From a virus, in the IMG/VR virus record IMGVR_UViG_3300044712_000264, positions 1 to 64,000 of that record: a stretch of 64,000 bases of DNA. One strand, written 5' to 3'. Positions 7,400 through 15,750 of the stretch are shown piece by piece. Positions within the stretch are counted from its first letter, which is position 1; every line of letters starts with the position of its first letter. The position numbers were made by a program, and so were the translations under genes. The notes below the pieces were generated by a model, which was not told where the DNA came from, ran no database searches, and worked only from the letters and a program-made list of their open reading frames with translations.

Positions 7400-7508
7400 C
7401 GAAAAAGCCAGTTTGCTAAACCGCTACTGCGGCCCAGGGCAGACTGACTGCCCGGTGTTGAGCGATGAATACGACATGGAAGTCGGGCTGGCGGGAGCGC
7501 TGCAATGA
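7323..7508 (+). CDS. Small hypothetical protein
   Basis: 61 residues from ATG 7323, AGGAAC 8 bases upstream. His/Pro-rich N-terminus, acidic C-terminus. Support comes mainly from its stop overlapping the next start (ATGA at 7505). It overlaps the preceding gene, so one of the two reading frames may be spurious in the shared stretch. Confidence 0.5.
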   Translation: MHHPYPDPQVHPSPHSRAHPQHASADEKASLLNRYCGPGQTDCPVLSDEYDMEVGLAGALQ

Positions 7509-7684
7509 TCGAGCAGGACGACCTCCGCGATCTGACGATGGCAATTGTCCTTGGCGGCATCATGGCAAAAGTGGCTCACTCGGCTATGCCCCCCAGCAGC
7601 ATACATGCCGCTGTCTCGCTCGCCATGCAAGTTGCTGACGTGGCAATGCAAGAGCGGTACAAGCAGGCTGAGGTTGTGGAATGA
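7505..7684 (+). CDS. Small hypothetical helical protein
   Basis: 59 residues, coupled at both ends by ATGA overlaps (7505-7508 and 7681-7684). Translation begins MIEQDDLRDLTMAIVLGG and is strongly alanine/valine helical. Not recognised. Confidence 0.65.
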   Translation: MIEQDDLRDLTMAIVLGGIMAKVAHSAMPPSSIHAAVSLAMQVADVAMQERYKQAEVVE

Positions 7685-8037
7685 ACTGCACTCTCACACT
7701 CCCTTGGCCACCAAAACAGCTCTCGCCTAATGCCCGCATCCATTGGGCGACTCGCGCAAGGCATGCTAAAGGCTATAAATCGGCTTGCTATGCCATCACA
7801 AAGAGTGCCGGGCTACTACCCCCTTGCCCCACAGGGGAAATCGCTCTGAGGCTTGATTTTTTCGCACCTACTCGACGCAAGAGGGACTTAGACAACTTGC
7901 TTGCCAGCATGAAGGCTGGTCTTGATGGTGTGGCGTGGGCGCTGGGCGTTGACGATTCGCGGTTCACATTCGCTATCGCGCTGGCGGATGAGGTTGGTGG
8001 ATTCGTAAAACTGCACATTGGAGATTCTGAACAATGA
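7681..8037 (+). CDS. rusA: RusA-family Holliday junction resolvase
   Basis: 118 residues, normal for the family. LPWPPKQLSPNARIHW at the N-terminus and the acidic core RRKRDLDNLLASMKAGLDG are RusA hallmarks, the two Asp of RDLDN coordinating metal. It cleaves four-way junctions during phage recombination and replication. It overlaps both neighbours by 4 bases. Confidence 0.93.
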   Translation: MNCTLTLPWPPKQLSPNARIHWATRARHAKGYKSACYAITKSAGLLPPCPTGEIALRLDFFAPTRRKRDLDNLLASMKAGLDGVAWALGVDDSRFTFAIALADEVGGFVKLHIGDSEQ

Positions 8038-8498
8038 ACATCAACATCCAACAACTTCACACTAACGCCAAAGTTCCAACTTACGCACATCACGGCGATG
8101 CCTGCTTTGATCTTTACGCGGCCACTGTAGACGGGAATACGCACATCGGAAAGATCGTCTATGAAGGCGCGCCGGTTGTGTGTGGCACCGGATGGTCTTT
8201 CGAGATCCCGGCAGACCATGCCATGCTCGTATTCAGCCGCAGCGGGCACGGGTTCAATTACGACCTTCGGCTGGCCAATTGCGTGGGCATCGTGGACGCT
8301 GGATACCGGGGAGAAGTAATGGTGAAGCTCACCTGCGATGCGCCGGATGATGATGTATCGCCGCCCTACAAAATCAATCCGGGTGATCGCATAGCCCAGG
8401 CAATGATTATCCCTGTTGAGCGCGTTTCGTTTGATGTGGTGGATGAGCTGTCAGAAACGGAGCGTGGGGATGGCGGGCTTGGGAGTTCTGGGCTATGA
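8034..8498 (+). CDS. dut: dUTP diphosphatase
   Basis: 154 residues with all five dUTPase motifs in order: GDACFDLYA, FSRSG, GIVDAGYRGEVMVK, PGDRIAQAMI and the C-terminal P-loop-like ERGDGGLGSSG. The trimeric enzyme hydrolyses dUTP to dUMP, keeping uracil out of phage DNA and feeding dTMP synthesis. Overlaps of 4 bases at both ends. Confidence 0.95.
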   Translation: MNINIQQLHTNAKVPTYAHHGDACFDLYAATVDGNTHIGKIVYEGAPVVCGTGWSFEIPADHAMLVFSRSGHGFNYDLRLANCVGIVDAGYRGEVMVKLTCDAPDDDVSPPYKINPGDRIAQAMIIPVERVSFDVVDELSETERGDGGLGSSGL

Positions 8499-8680
8499 CG
8501 CCACCAGTTGAAAAGTACGGCTGTTTTAATCGCCCGCCAATCGTCACATTCGGCCAGCAGGATTGTCAATTTACACGGACCTGGCTTGGCATGCACGACC
8601 CGAAGTGCGAAGGCTGCAAACACAAGGAGCAAAGAACTGATGGACAAAACACCGAAACTCACGAACCAGCTCGTATTTGA
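8495..8680 (+). CDS. Small Cys-containing hypothetical protein
   Basis: 61 residues, ATGA-coupled to dut. FNRPPIVTFGQQDC and KCEGCKHK give a possible Cys/His metal site. It overlaps the next gene by 41 bases. Not recognised. Confidence 0.6.
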   Translation: MTPPVEKYGCFNRPPIVTFGQQDCQFTRTWLGMHDPKCEGCKHKEQRTDGQNTETHEPARI

Positions 8681-8984
8681 GTGCATCCAGGATTTGCACA
8701 ATCGAGAGAAGCCAGCAACACGGGAGCACCTGGCGTCTCGCTTCGGCGTGGCACTGATGGTTGTGGACCATCACATCAAGCAGCTGCTTTCGTCGGACAG
8801 GATTGTCAAAATCAAATCTGGCGTGTACACACCAGCGTTTGTCGAGCCTCAGTCACGCCCAGTCAGCACGACTTTTCTCAACAACGGATTTATCAAGCTC
8901 GAAATCGGGGATGACGTGTTGCAGCTCACGCCGAGTGAGAGCAAGAAGGTTGCCCTTGCTATGGCTGGGTTGGTGGCTGTGTAA
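8640..8984 (+). CDS. Winged-helix protein, candidate late-gene regulator
   Basis: 114 residues from ATG 8640 (AAGGAG upstream). The segment TREHLASRFGVALMVVDHHIKQLLSSDRIV followed by VYTPAF reads as a helix-turn-helix plus wing. It is the last gene before the first CAGAGTTTG promoter (8989), the place where lambda keeps Q. A role in switching on late transcription is therefore attractive but is inference from position only. Confidence 0.65.
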   Translation: MDKTPKLTNQLVFECIQDLHNREKPATREHLASRFGVALMVVDHHIKQLLSSDRIVKIKSGVYTPAFVEPQSRPVSTTFLNNGFIKLEIGDDVLQLTPSESKKVALAMAGLVAV

Positions 8985-8988
8985 TTTA

Positions 8989-9023
8989 CAGAGTTTGACT
9001 AGACGCTTGACGCTGCGCAATAT
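8989..9023 (+). promoter_or_regulatory. Late promoter 1 (terminase)
   Basis: CAGAGT (8989-8994), then TTGACT (8995-9000), 17 bases, CAATAT (9018-9023). Same plan as the sites at 13500, 14492 and 44007. The predicted start lies 2-3 bases before the ATG at 9032, so that mRNA would be nearly leaderless. Confidence 0.6.
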
Positions 9024-9031
9024 TCGCAGCT

Positions 9032-9700
9032 ATGGAAAAAGCAGCGCCAAGGAAAAAGCGTAAGACAGACTGGGACGCGGTAGAGCGAGATTACCGTACG
9101 GGGAAATTCACAAGTCGTGAACTGGCTGAAAAATATCAGGTGAGTTTCAGCCTGATAGCCCGGAACGCCAAGAAGCACGGATGGACTCAAGACCTAGCTA
9201 CTGCTATTCGACAAGCTACCAACGCAAAGTTAATTGACGATCTTGTAAGCCGAGAAGTTCACGGAACTTCACAAAAAGTACACAACACAATCGAGGCCGC
9301 AGCCGATGTAAATGTCGGAGTAATCCTCGGGCATCGAGTCGGCCTAAAGCGAATCACAACAATCAAAGAGCTGCTGCTAGACCAGGTTGAGCAAGCAACC
9401 ATAAACATGGTTGACCTGGCCGATGTGATCGAGATGGTGCGAAACCCGGACGAAAACGGGATTGATCGGGCGAATGATGCGCTCAAGAAAGCAATGGGTC
9501 GCAGTGCATTGGTGGATGATCTCAAGAAGCTGACCGATGTGGATGAAAAGGTTCGCAAAGGTGAGCGAGAGGCGTTCAGTATTGACAGCACACCCCCTGC
9601 CGAAGCCGATGCGTTCACGACGCTACTGCTCAAAATCAGCACAGGCAACAGTTCATCATTCCAGCCAGTGCAGCAAGACCCTGCGCACGACGAGGACTGA
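9032..9700 (+). CDS. terS: Terminase small subunit-like protein
   Basis: 222 residues. The N-terminus KKRKTDWDAVERDYRTGKFTS followed by RELAEKYQVSFSLIARNAKKHGW is the helix-turn-helix found in many phage small terminase subunits. The middle is helical and the C-terminus acidic. It sits directly before the large subunit. It should recognise the packaging site and regulate the motor. No Shine-Dalgarno sequence precedes ATG 9032, consistent with the near-leaderless promoter call. Confidence 0.82.
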   Translation: MEKAAPRKKRKTDWDAVERDYRTGKFTSRELAEKYQVSFSLIARNAKKHGWTQDLATAIRQATNAKLIDDLVSREVHGTSQKVHNTIEAAADVNVGVILGHRVGLKRITTIKELLLDQVEQATINMVDLADVIEMVRNPDENGIDRANDALKKAMGRSALVDDLKKLTDVDEKVRKGEREAFSIDSTPPAEADAFTTLLLKISTGNSSSFQPVQQDPAHDED

Positions 9701-9702
9701 CC

Positions 9703-11286
9703 GTGGCACAGGCTCAAGAGATTCAGCCCGCACTGCCGACGAACAAGGAGGAGCTTGCCCGTTGCCTGGCTGATCCTGAGTGGCGATTGTTCTCAGGGGC
9801 TTTGTACAAAATTATGATTAAAGGCGATGACGGCGAAGTGGAGGCCGTCATTCCATTTAAGCCAAACCGCGCCCAGCGTCGATTTGTCACTCGACTATGG
9901 CACCGCAATATCATACTCAAGGCCCGCCAGCTTGGATTTACCACTCTGGTATCAATTCTGTGGCTGGATCATGCCCTGTTCAACGCAAACCAGCGGTGCG
10001 GCATCATCGCACAGGACAGGGACGCAGCAAAGGTCATATTCCGCGACAAAGTTAAGTTCGCGTATCAGAATCTCCCGCCAGAGGTGCGAGACAGGTTCCC
10101 GCTGGAGGCCGACAATGCCGACGAACTGCTATTTGCCCACAATAATTCCAGTGTTCGCGTTGCGACATCCATGCGCTCGGGCACCATCCACCGGTTGCAC
10201 ATTTCAGAGTTCGGAAAGATTTGCGCCAAGTACCCGGAGAAAGCCGCCGAGGTCATCACTGGATCAATACCTTCTGTGCCTACGAACGGCATACTGGTCA
10301 TTGAATCGACCGCAGAGGGACGCGAAGGCGAGTTCTATGAACTGGTGCAGCGCGCGGAGGGGATGGACGCAAGTAAGGCGCTACTGACACCCAAGGACTA
10401 CCGCTTCCACTTCTATGCGTGGTGGCAAGAGCCAAAGTACCGGCTGCCAGCCAACACGGTTCACATCAGCGACAAGGAGCATGAATACTTCGACCTGATC
10501 GAAGCCAAGATGCAATGCCGCATCGACCCGGACCAGCGCGCCTGGTACATCGCCACCCGAGCATCTGATTTTTCAGGGGCCGAAGAACGGATGTGGCAAG
10601 AGTATCCGTCAACGCCCGAGGAAGCCTTCCAGATCAGCACCGAGGGCAACTACTACGCCAAGGACATGATCGCCGTGCGCAAGCGTGGAGGCGTCACCCG
10701 CGTACCTGTGCTCGACCTTCCAGTGAATACGTTTTGGGACATTGGCAATAGCGACGGATGCGCAGTCTGGTTTCATCAAGAGCTGCGCGGCGAAGACCGC
10801 TTCATTGACTATTACGAGGCCCACGGAGAGGACTTGCGCCACTACGTCAAAGAGTTGACCGCCAAGGGCTATGTGTTTGGTGCTCACTTCCTACCGCACG
10901 ACGCCGACCACAAGCGCCTGGGCGACTACAACAAGAGCACCCGCCAAATGATGATGGAGCTGATGCCAGGTCAAAAGTTCATTGTTGTGCCCCGCATCAC
11001 AGAGCTAATCACCGGCATCCAGCAGACCCGAAAGCACCTAAAAGGCATTTTCATTGACGCAGACAGGTGTAAGAAGGGCATCGAGCGCATTGAAGGCTAC
11101 AAGAAGAAGTTTAGCCGCGCAGACAACCGATTCACGGACGATCCAGACAAGGCTAACGGATGCAGCGAAGGTGCAGACGCCTTGCGCCAGTATGCCCAGG
11201 CCAAGGAAACCGGCTTGTTGACTTATTCCGGCCAAGCATCCAACGAAGAACGCCCACCACCACCACCACCAGCCTGGTATCTATGA
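9703..11286 (+). CDS. terL: Terminase large subunit
   Basis: 527 residues from GTG 9703. The ATPase part carries an atypical Walker A (KARQLGFTT, residues ~73-81) and the Walker B/IESTAEG region. The C-terminal nuclease begins at TFWDIGNSDGCA (about residue 345), whose Asp should bind metal, and continues with the FLPHDADHK segment. It pumps DNA into the prohead and cuts it. The C-terminus ends in a run of six prolines. It overlaps the portal start by 4 bases. Confidence 0.94.
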   Translation: MAQAQEIQPALPTNKEELARCLADPEWRLFSGALYKIMIKGDDGEVEAVIPFKPNRAQRRFVTRLWHRNIILKARQLGFTTLVSILWLDHALFNANQRCGIIAQDRDAAKVIFRDKVKFAYQNLPPEVRDRFPLEADNADELLFAHNNSSVRVATSMRSGTIHRLHISEFGKICAKYPEKAAEVITGSIPSVPTNGILVIESTAEGREGEFYELVQRAEGMDASKALLTPKDYRFHFYAWWQEPKYRLPANTVHISDKEHEYFDLIEAKMQCRIDPDQRAWYIATRASDFSGAEERMWQEYPSTPEEAFQISTEGNYYAKDMIAVRKRGGVTRVPVLDLPVNTFWDIGNSDGCAVWFHQELRGEDRFIDYYEAHGEDLRHYVKELTAKGYVFGAHFLPHDADHKRLGDYNKSTRQMMMELMPGQKFIVVPRITELITGIQQTRKHLKGIFIDADRCKKGIERIEGYKKKFSRADNRFTDDPDKANGCSEGADALRQYAQAKETGLLTYSGQASNEERPPPPPPAWYL

Positions 11287-13514
11287 TTAACTCACTCTCC
11301 CACGAAACAATCAGCCCGGTAGACCAGCCTGCAGACGATGGCGGTCTGTCATTGCGCCAGTTTGAACGCTTCTTCATCGAGATACGCAAACAGCCATCCT
11401 GGCGAGCACGAGCAGACAAAGAAATGGAGTACGTCGATGGCAATCAGCTCAACAGTGAGGTGTTGCAGGCACAGAAAGCCATCGGTATGCCTCCGGCTAT
11501 CGAGCCGTTGATTGGGCCTGCTATCGAGGCGGTACTGGGCCTGGAGGCCAAAACGCGCACTGACTGGCGTATCACTGCCGATGGCACAGATGGTGATGAT
11601 GTGGCCGACGCGCTCAATGAGAAGCTGAACCACGCAGAGCGCCAATCCGGTGCCGACCGTGCGTGCTCAGACGCATTCAAGACGCAGGTATGCGTTGGCA
11701 TTGGTTGGGTGGAGGTTCTGCGTGAGACTGACCCGTTCAAGCCGTTCCCGTACCGCTGCGAAACCGTGCATCGCAACGAAATCTACTGGGATTTTTTGAG
11801 CAAGAAGCCTGATTTGAGCGATGCACGCTACCTCGTGCGCCGACGCTGGGTTGATGTGGCGCAGGCCAGATTGATGTTCAAGGAGCATGCCGAACTGATA
11901 GACCGTGCATTTGGACGCTGGACTGATAAATATGAGCTGGCTACCGATGGCGGAACATCCACCAATATGGGGCGTTCATGGGACGATCAACGCGGATCAA
12001 GCATCGAAGAACAGGAATGGATGGACTCAGAGAATAACCGCGTCTGTCTGTTCGAGGTCTGGTATCGACGCTGGGCCGATGTCGTCATTCTCAAATCGCC
12101 CGATGGCCGCGTGGTTGAGTACGACGAAACCAACGATATGCACAACGAGGCTTTGGCCCTTGGTTTTATACAGCCACAGCGAGCCATCATCGCCAAGATG
12201 CATGTCTCGTTCTGGATGGGGCCGCACAAGCTGCACGACGGGCCGACACCGTACCCACATCAGGACTTCCCCTACGCGCCATTCTGGGGCCACAGAGAAG
12301 ATAGAACCGGCGTGCCTTACGGCAGCGTGCGCGGCATGGTCTATCTGCAAGATAACGTAAACAGCGCAATATCCAAGATCCGCTGGGGCTTATCAGCCAT
12401 TCGCACAGAGCGCACTCGCGGCGCAGTGGTGTACACGGATGAAGTGTTCAGGCAACAGATAGCCCGCCCGGACGCTGACATTGTGCTCAACGCCGAGCAC
12501 ATGGCGCAGCCTGGCGCCAAGTTCGAGGTATTCAGAGACTTCCAGCTCAACGAACAGCAGTACAAGATGCTCATGGATGCCCGCATGGGTATCGAGCGGG
12601 CATCGGGCATCACTGCGTCGTTTGCTGGCCAGCGCGGCACAGCAAACAGCGGGCTGCAGGAGGCCACCCAGATCGAGCAGGCCACGCAGTCGCTGGCAAG
12701 CCTTATGGATAACTTCCGCTATGGCCGTACCAAAGTGGGAGAACTGCTGCTGTCGCTCATCATCGAGGATATGGTTGGCAAGCCAGAGACTGTCACGATC
12801 CGTGGCAATGCCGTGCTTCCTGATCGTGATGTGGCACTCAATCAGCCGACATCGGACGACGAAACTGGCATGCAGTACCTGACAAATGACGTTGCGCGCA
12901 CGCGGTTGAAGGTGGCATTGAGCGACGTGCCGAGTACACCCAGCTTCCGCACACAACAACTGGCCGCAATGAGCGAGGCGTTCAAGTCCATGCCTCCGCA
13001 GTATCAGGACGTGGCATTGCCGCATCTGCTGGCCCTGATGGATATTCCGAACAAGCAGGAGATCATCCAGGCCATCCAAGAGGCCAAGTCGCAGCCGTCG
13101 CCAGAGCAGGTGCATGCGGAATGGGAGCGCGACTACAAAGACCGCGAGCTACTGGCACGCTACAACCCGGACAAACTTGAGGCCGATATAAAGAAAATCA
13201 CGGCTGAAGCTGTGTCCACTGGCGTGAAGTCGGCGTTTGGCGCCGTGCAGGCTGGTCAACTCATTGCACAAATGCCACAGATCGCGCCGGTGGCGGACGT
13301 GGTGCTCCAGAACGCAGGATGGACGCCACCAAATCCATCCGGGCAAGACCCCAACCTGCCGCAGCCAAACATTGCTGTGCCACCTGGCCCTGTAAACCCA
13401 GGCGATACATCGCCGCAGACACCAACGGACCCGACATCGCCGCAAGGGAGCGCAGTCGTGGGTGAAAACGCAGGTATCAACACAATGCGAGAAGATTCGC
13501 AGAGTTTGCAGTAA
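11283..13514 (+). CDS. Portal protein, P22-like
   Basis: 743 residues from ATG 11283; the longer in-frame reading from 11160 only runs back through terL. Motifs typical of P22-type portals include EMEYVDGNQLNSEVLQ, RTDWRITADGTDGDD, VGIGWVEV and YRCETVHRNEIYWD. The long helical region IERASGITASFAGQRG to ATQIEQATQSLASL fits the barrel and wing. The last ~60 residues are Pro/Gly/Thr-rich. Twelve copies should form the DNA entry vertex. A late promoter overlaps the 3' end of the gene. Confidence 0.93.
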   Translation: MINSLSHETISPVDQPADDGGLSLRQFERFFIEIRKQPSWRARADKEMEYVDGNQLNSEVLQAQKAIGMPPAIEPLIGPAIEAVLGLEAKTRTDWRITADGTDGDDVADALNEKLNHAERQSGADRACSDAFKTQVCVGIGWVEVLRETDPFKPFPYRCETVHRNEIYWDFLSKKPDLSDARYLVRRRWVDVAQARLMFKEHAELIDRAFGRWTDKYELATDGGTSTNMGRSWDDQRGSSIEEQEWMDSENNRVCLFEVWYRRWADVVILKSPDGRVVEYDETNDMHNEALALGFIQPQRAIIAKMHVSFWMGPHKLHDGPTPYPHQDFPYAPFWGHREDRTGVPYGSVRGMVYLQDNVNSAISKIRWGLSAIRTERTRGAVVYTDEVFRQQIARPDADIVLNAEHMAQPGAKFEVFRDFQLNEQQYKMLMDARMGIERASGITASFAGQRGTANSGLQEATQIEQATQSLASLMDNFRYGRTKVGELLLSLIIEDMVGKPETVTIRGNAVLPDRDVALNQPTSDDETGMQYLTNDVARTRLKVALSDVPSTPSFRTQQLAAMSEAFKSMPPQYQDVALPHLLALMDIPNKQEIIQAIQEAKSQPSPEQVHAEWERDYKDRELLARYNPDKLEADIKKITAEAVSTGVKSAFGAVQAGQLIAQMPQIAPVADVVLQNAGWTPPNPSGQDPNLPQPNIAVPPGPVNPGDTSPQTPTDPTSPQGSAVVGENAGINTMREDSQSLQ

Positions 13515-13534
13515 TGCCGGGTAGAAACTATCGT
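13500..13534 (+). promoter_or_regulatory. Late promoter 2 (inside portal 3' end)
   Basis: CAGAGT (13500-13505), TTGCAG (13506-13511), 17 bases, TATCGT (13529-13534); the next gene starts at 13563. Member of the four-site family. The motif overlaps the last codons of the portal gene. Confidence 0.55.
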
Positions 13535-13562
13535 TTGGGCCTTATTTCACAAAGGTCAAACC

Positions 13563-14480
13563 ATGTTTTTCTCGAACAATTTGCGCAGTCTGACTGTAGT
13601 CTCCAACGCCACAGCCACGACAACCGAACCCAGCTACTCTGCCTCATATGTCGATACGGTTGAAAGTGGTGTTAAAAACTATGCAGACAGCGTTGGCGCG
13701 CTAACAGGCGCCACCGCAGTAACAGTAGTCGATGCACTGCCAACTGGCACTGTTTCACGTGAAATCAGGGATGTTGTGGTTCTCAACCGCGACACGGTAT
13801 CGCACACCATTACGGTATCGAAAAAGAACAGCGGCACCAATTACACCGTGTTCAAAGCCACACTGGGTACGCTTGAGTCGGCAGTCTATGACGGCTTCAA
13901 GTGGTCCGTGTACACATCCTCTGGTGAACTGAAGGTGTCCACGCTTGGAGCGGCATCGTCCACCGCAGGCGTCAAGAACGGTGCAACAGTTACCGCCACC
14001 GAAGCTGGAACTGGTGTCGTGCATCAGACCACGCTCACACTGGCAGCAACGCCCATCACTATGCGCAACACCGAACAGGGCGGCGGCGTGAAAATTTACG
14101 ACTTCCCCGAAGGCCGCATCTTGGTACTTGGCGCAACCGCATCCATCGCTGTGACGACAACATCAGTCCTGGCTGACACGCTCAACGCAGGCGTGACATG
14201 TAATTACGGCATCGGAACAGTGACTCAGAGCAACGCCACCGTTGCCACAACTGAGCAAGACATTGTGCAGGTAACTGCGTTCACATCCAGCGCGACGGTT
14301 GACGTTGCAGGAGCAGTCGCCAAAGGTGTAGGCGTATTGGCACCATTCGACGGCACCACAACGCCCGTCGATGCATACCTGAATCTGGCCGTGGCCGGTG
14401 CAACAGACATTGACGCTGATGCAACCGTAACTGTGTCGGGCACCGTCAATATCACATGGATCAACCTGGGCGATTATTGA
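13563..14480 (+). CDS. Putative virion structural protein
   Basis: 305 residues, Thr/Val/Ala/Ser-rich with very few charged residues and alternating hydrophobic pattern, typical of beta-rich capsid decoration or fibre proteins. SREIRDVVVLNRDTVSHTITV suggests an immunoglobulin- or jelly-roll-like strand pattern. It lies between portal and scaffold, where phages often encode a head decoration or spike protein. No family recognised with certainty. Confidence 0.65.
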   Translation: MFFSNNLRSLTVVSNATATTTEPSYSASYVDTVESGVKNYADSVGALTGATAVTVVDALPTGTVSREIRDVVVLNRDTVSHTITVSKKNSGTNYTVFKATLGTLESAVYDGFKWSVYTSSGELKVSTLGAASSTAGVKNGATVTATEAGTGVVHQTTLTLAATPITMRNTEQGGGVKIYDFPEGRILVLGATASIAVTTTSVLADTLNAGVTCNYGIGTVTQSNATVATTEQDIVQVTAFTSSATVDVAGAVAKGVGVLAPFDGTTTPVDAYLNLAVAGATDIDADATVTVSGTVNITWINLGDY

Positions 14481-14491
14481 TCCTCAATTTG

Positions 14492-14526
14492 CAGAGTTTG
14501 ATATTTCTTTGACATAGCTTGAAACT
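14492..14526 (+). promoter_or_regulatory. Late promoter 3 with ~120-base structured leader
   Basis: CAGAGT (14492-14497), TTGATA (14498-14503), 17 bases, GAAACT (14521-14526). The leader up to 14666 contains short hairpins, such as GCACT/AGTGC at 14640-14655. The -10 is weak, so an activator may be needed. Confidence 0.45.
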
Positions 14527-14666
14527 TGTGCTTGCATCCTCGTGAGAGGTCGCAATAGAGCAACGCCGGGATGGCGTGGCATTCCTTTAAATGGAGAGTG
14601 ACGGGGACGTATGTGCCCCCTAGCTCGTCCCTCTAGCGGGCACTGCGATAAGTGCCGGGACAAAAG

Positions 14667-15692
14667 ATGAATCAAGCCGAGTATTTCGAGGCAAATCAGG
14701 TGGATGGTCAACTGACCGATGCGCAAGCCATGCAGATGCTGGTATTGCAAGAGGGTGATAGCGGTACTGCACAAACGCAGCAGCCGCAAAGCAGCGATTC
14801 GCCCGGCGCTGCAACCGAGTCAGAAACCGAAGCCAAAAGCGAAGTTGTTGAAAGCGCAGACAGTTCTACTCCAGAACCTGAGCCGACGCCGGTTGTGCTA
14901 GCGAAAGATGGTGTTCACACCATCCCGTATGAGCAACTGGAGGAGGCCCGCAAGGCCGCGCAGCATTACAAGCAGCAGGTAGATGCCTACCAGCGAAAGC
15001 TGGAGGAAGCGCAGTCACAAGCTGCGCAACGTCAGACACCTGCTGACCCCAATGCAACGCAGGCCACAGGCTGGATCAGCCCTGATGAGATTGCTAACGC
15101 ATTTGGAGACTTCTCAGAAGCTGGCATCGCCAAGGGTGTTGCATCCCTGGTTGATAAGCGCACGCAAGCAATGTTGGCCGACGTAGAGGCGCGAGCCGAA
15201 GCGAAAGCCACAGAGCGTGTGCGTGCTGAACTTGCAGCGCGGGACTTTGAATTGCAGAAGTTGTCGCATTTCGATGCGATAAACAAAGCACATCCAGATG
15301 CCGAATCCATTGCGCAAAGCGTAGAGCTTGATGGATGGATCAAGCAACAGCCTTCGTATGCGCAAGCAGGCATTGCCCAGGCGTTACAGCATGGCACTGC
15401 CGCGCAGGTCATCGAGGCGCTGGACGCATTCAAAGCCGCAACAACTCCGCAAAAACCCGCAGCGGTTACGCCGCCACCTGTTGACAAACAGGCGACGGTG
15501 GCCGCTGCAAAGGCAGTAATTGCCAAAGCCAAAGCTACTCCGCCCATGAGCCTGTCTGCAATGCCAGCAGGCTCAAGCGCCGCAGTAGACGAAGCCAACG
15601 CAATGCTGGAAATGTCGGATAGGGATTTGATGACCAAGTTCGGGAACAAATCCCCGGACCAGATCATGGCCCTCATGAGTCGGGTTCTTTGA
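14667..15692 (+). CDS. Scaffolding / head morphogenesis protein
   Basis: 341 residues from ATG 14667. An acidic Glu/Ser/Thr-rich N-terminus is followed by long helices rich in Ala/Glu/Gln/Lys (EEARKAAQHYKQQVDAYQRK and beyond). The C-terminal helix ends MTKFGNKSPDQIMALMSRVL. This helical, Ala-rich composition directly before the major capsid gene fits scaffolds of N4-gp56-type phages. A GTG 15 bases upstream is an alternative start. Confidence 0.78.
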   Translation: MNQAEYFEANQVDGQLTDAQAMQMLVLQEGDSGTAQTQQPQSSDSPGAATESETEAKSEVVESADSSTPEPEPTPVVLAKDGVHTIPYEQLEEARKAAQHYKQQVDAYQRKLEEAQSQAAQRQTPADPNATQATGWISPDEIANAFGDFSEAGIAKGVASLVDKRTQAMLADVEARAEAKATERVRAELAARDFELQKLSHFDAINKAHPDAESIAQSVELDGWIKQQPSYAQAGIAQALQHGTAAQVIEALDAFKAATTPQKPAAVTPPPVDKQATVAAAKAVIAKAKATPPMSLSAMPAGSSAAVDEANAMLEMSDRDLMTKFGNKSPDQIMALMSRVL

Positions 15693-15750
15693 ACCATTTT
15701 TGATTTGGCATCGCTGTGAAGCGTAGCCGGTCCCACCGCTGGAGATTTTT

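Noticed and set aside
12393-13115. 240-codon minus-strand frame inside the portal gene
   Set aside because: Antisense shadow with unusual His/Cys/Leu composition; the portal motifs on the plus strand are clear.
14652-14666. GTG start five codons upstream of the scaffold ATG
   Set aside because: It lies in the leader hairpin; ATG 14667 is preferred, though the difference is small.
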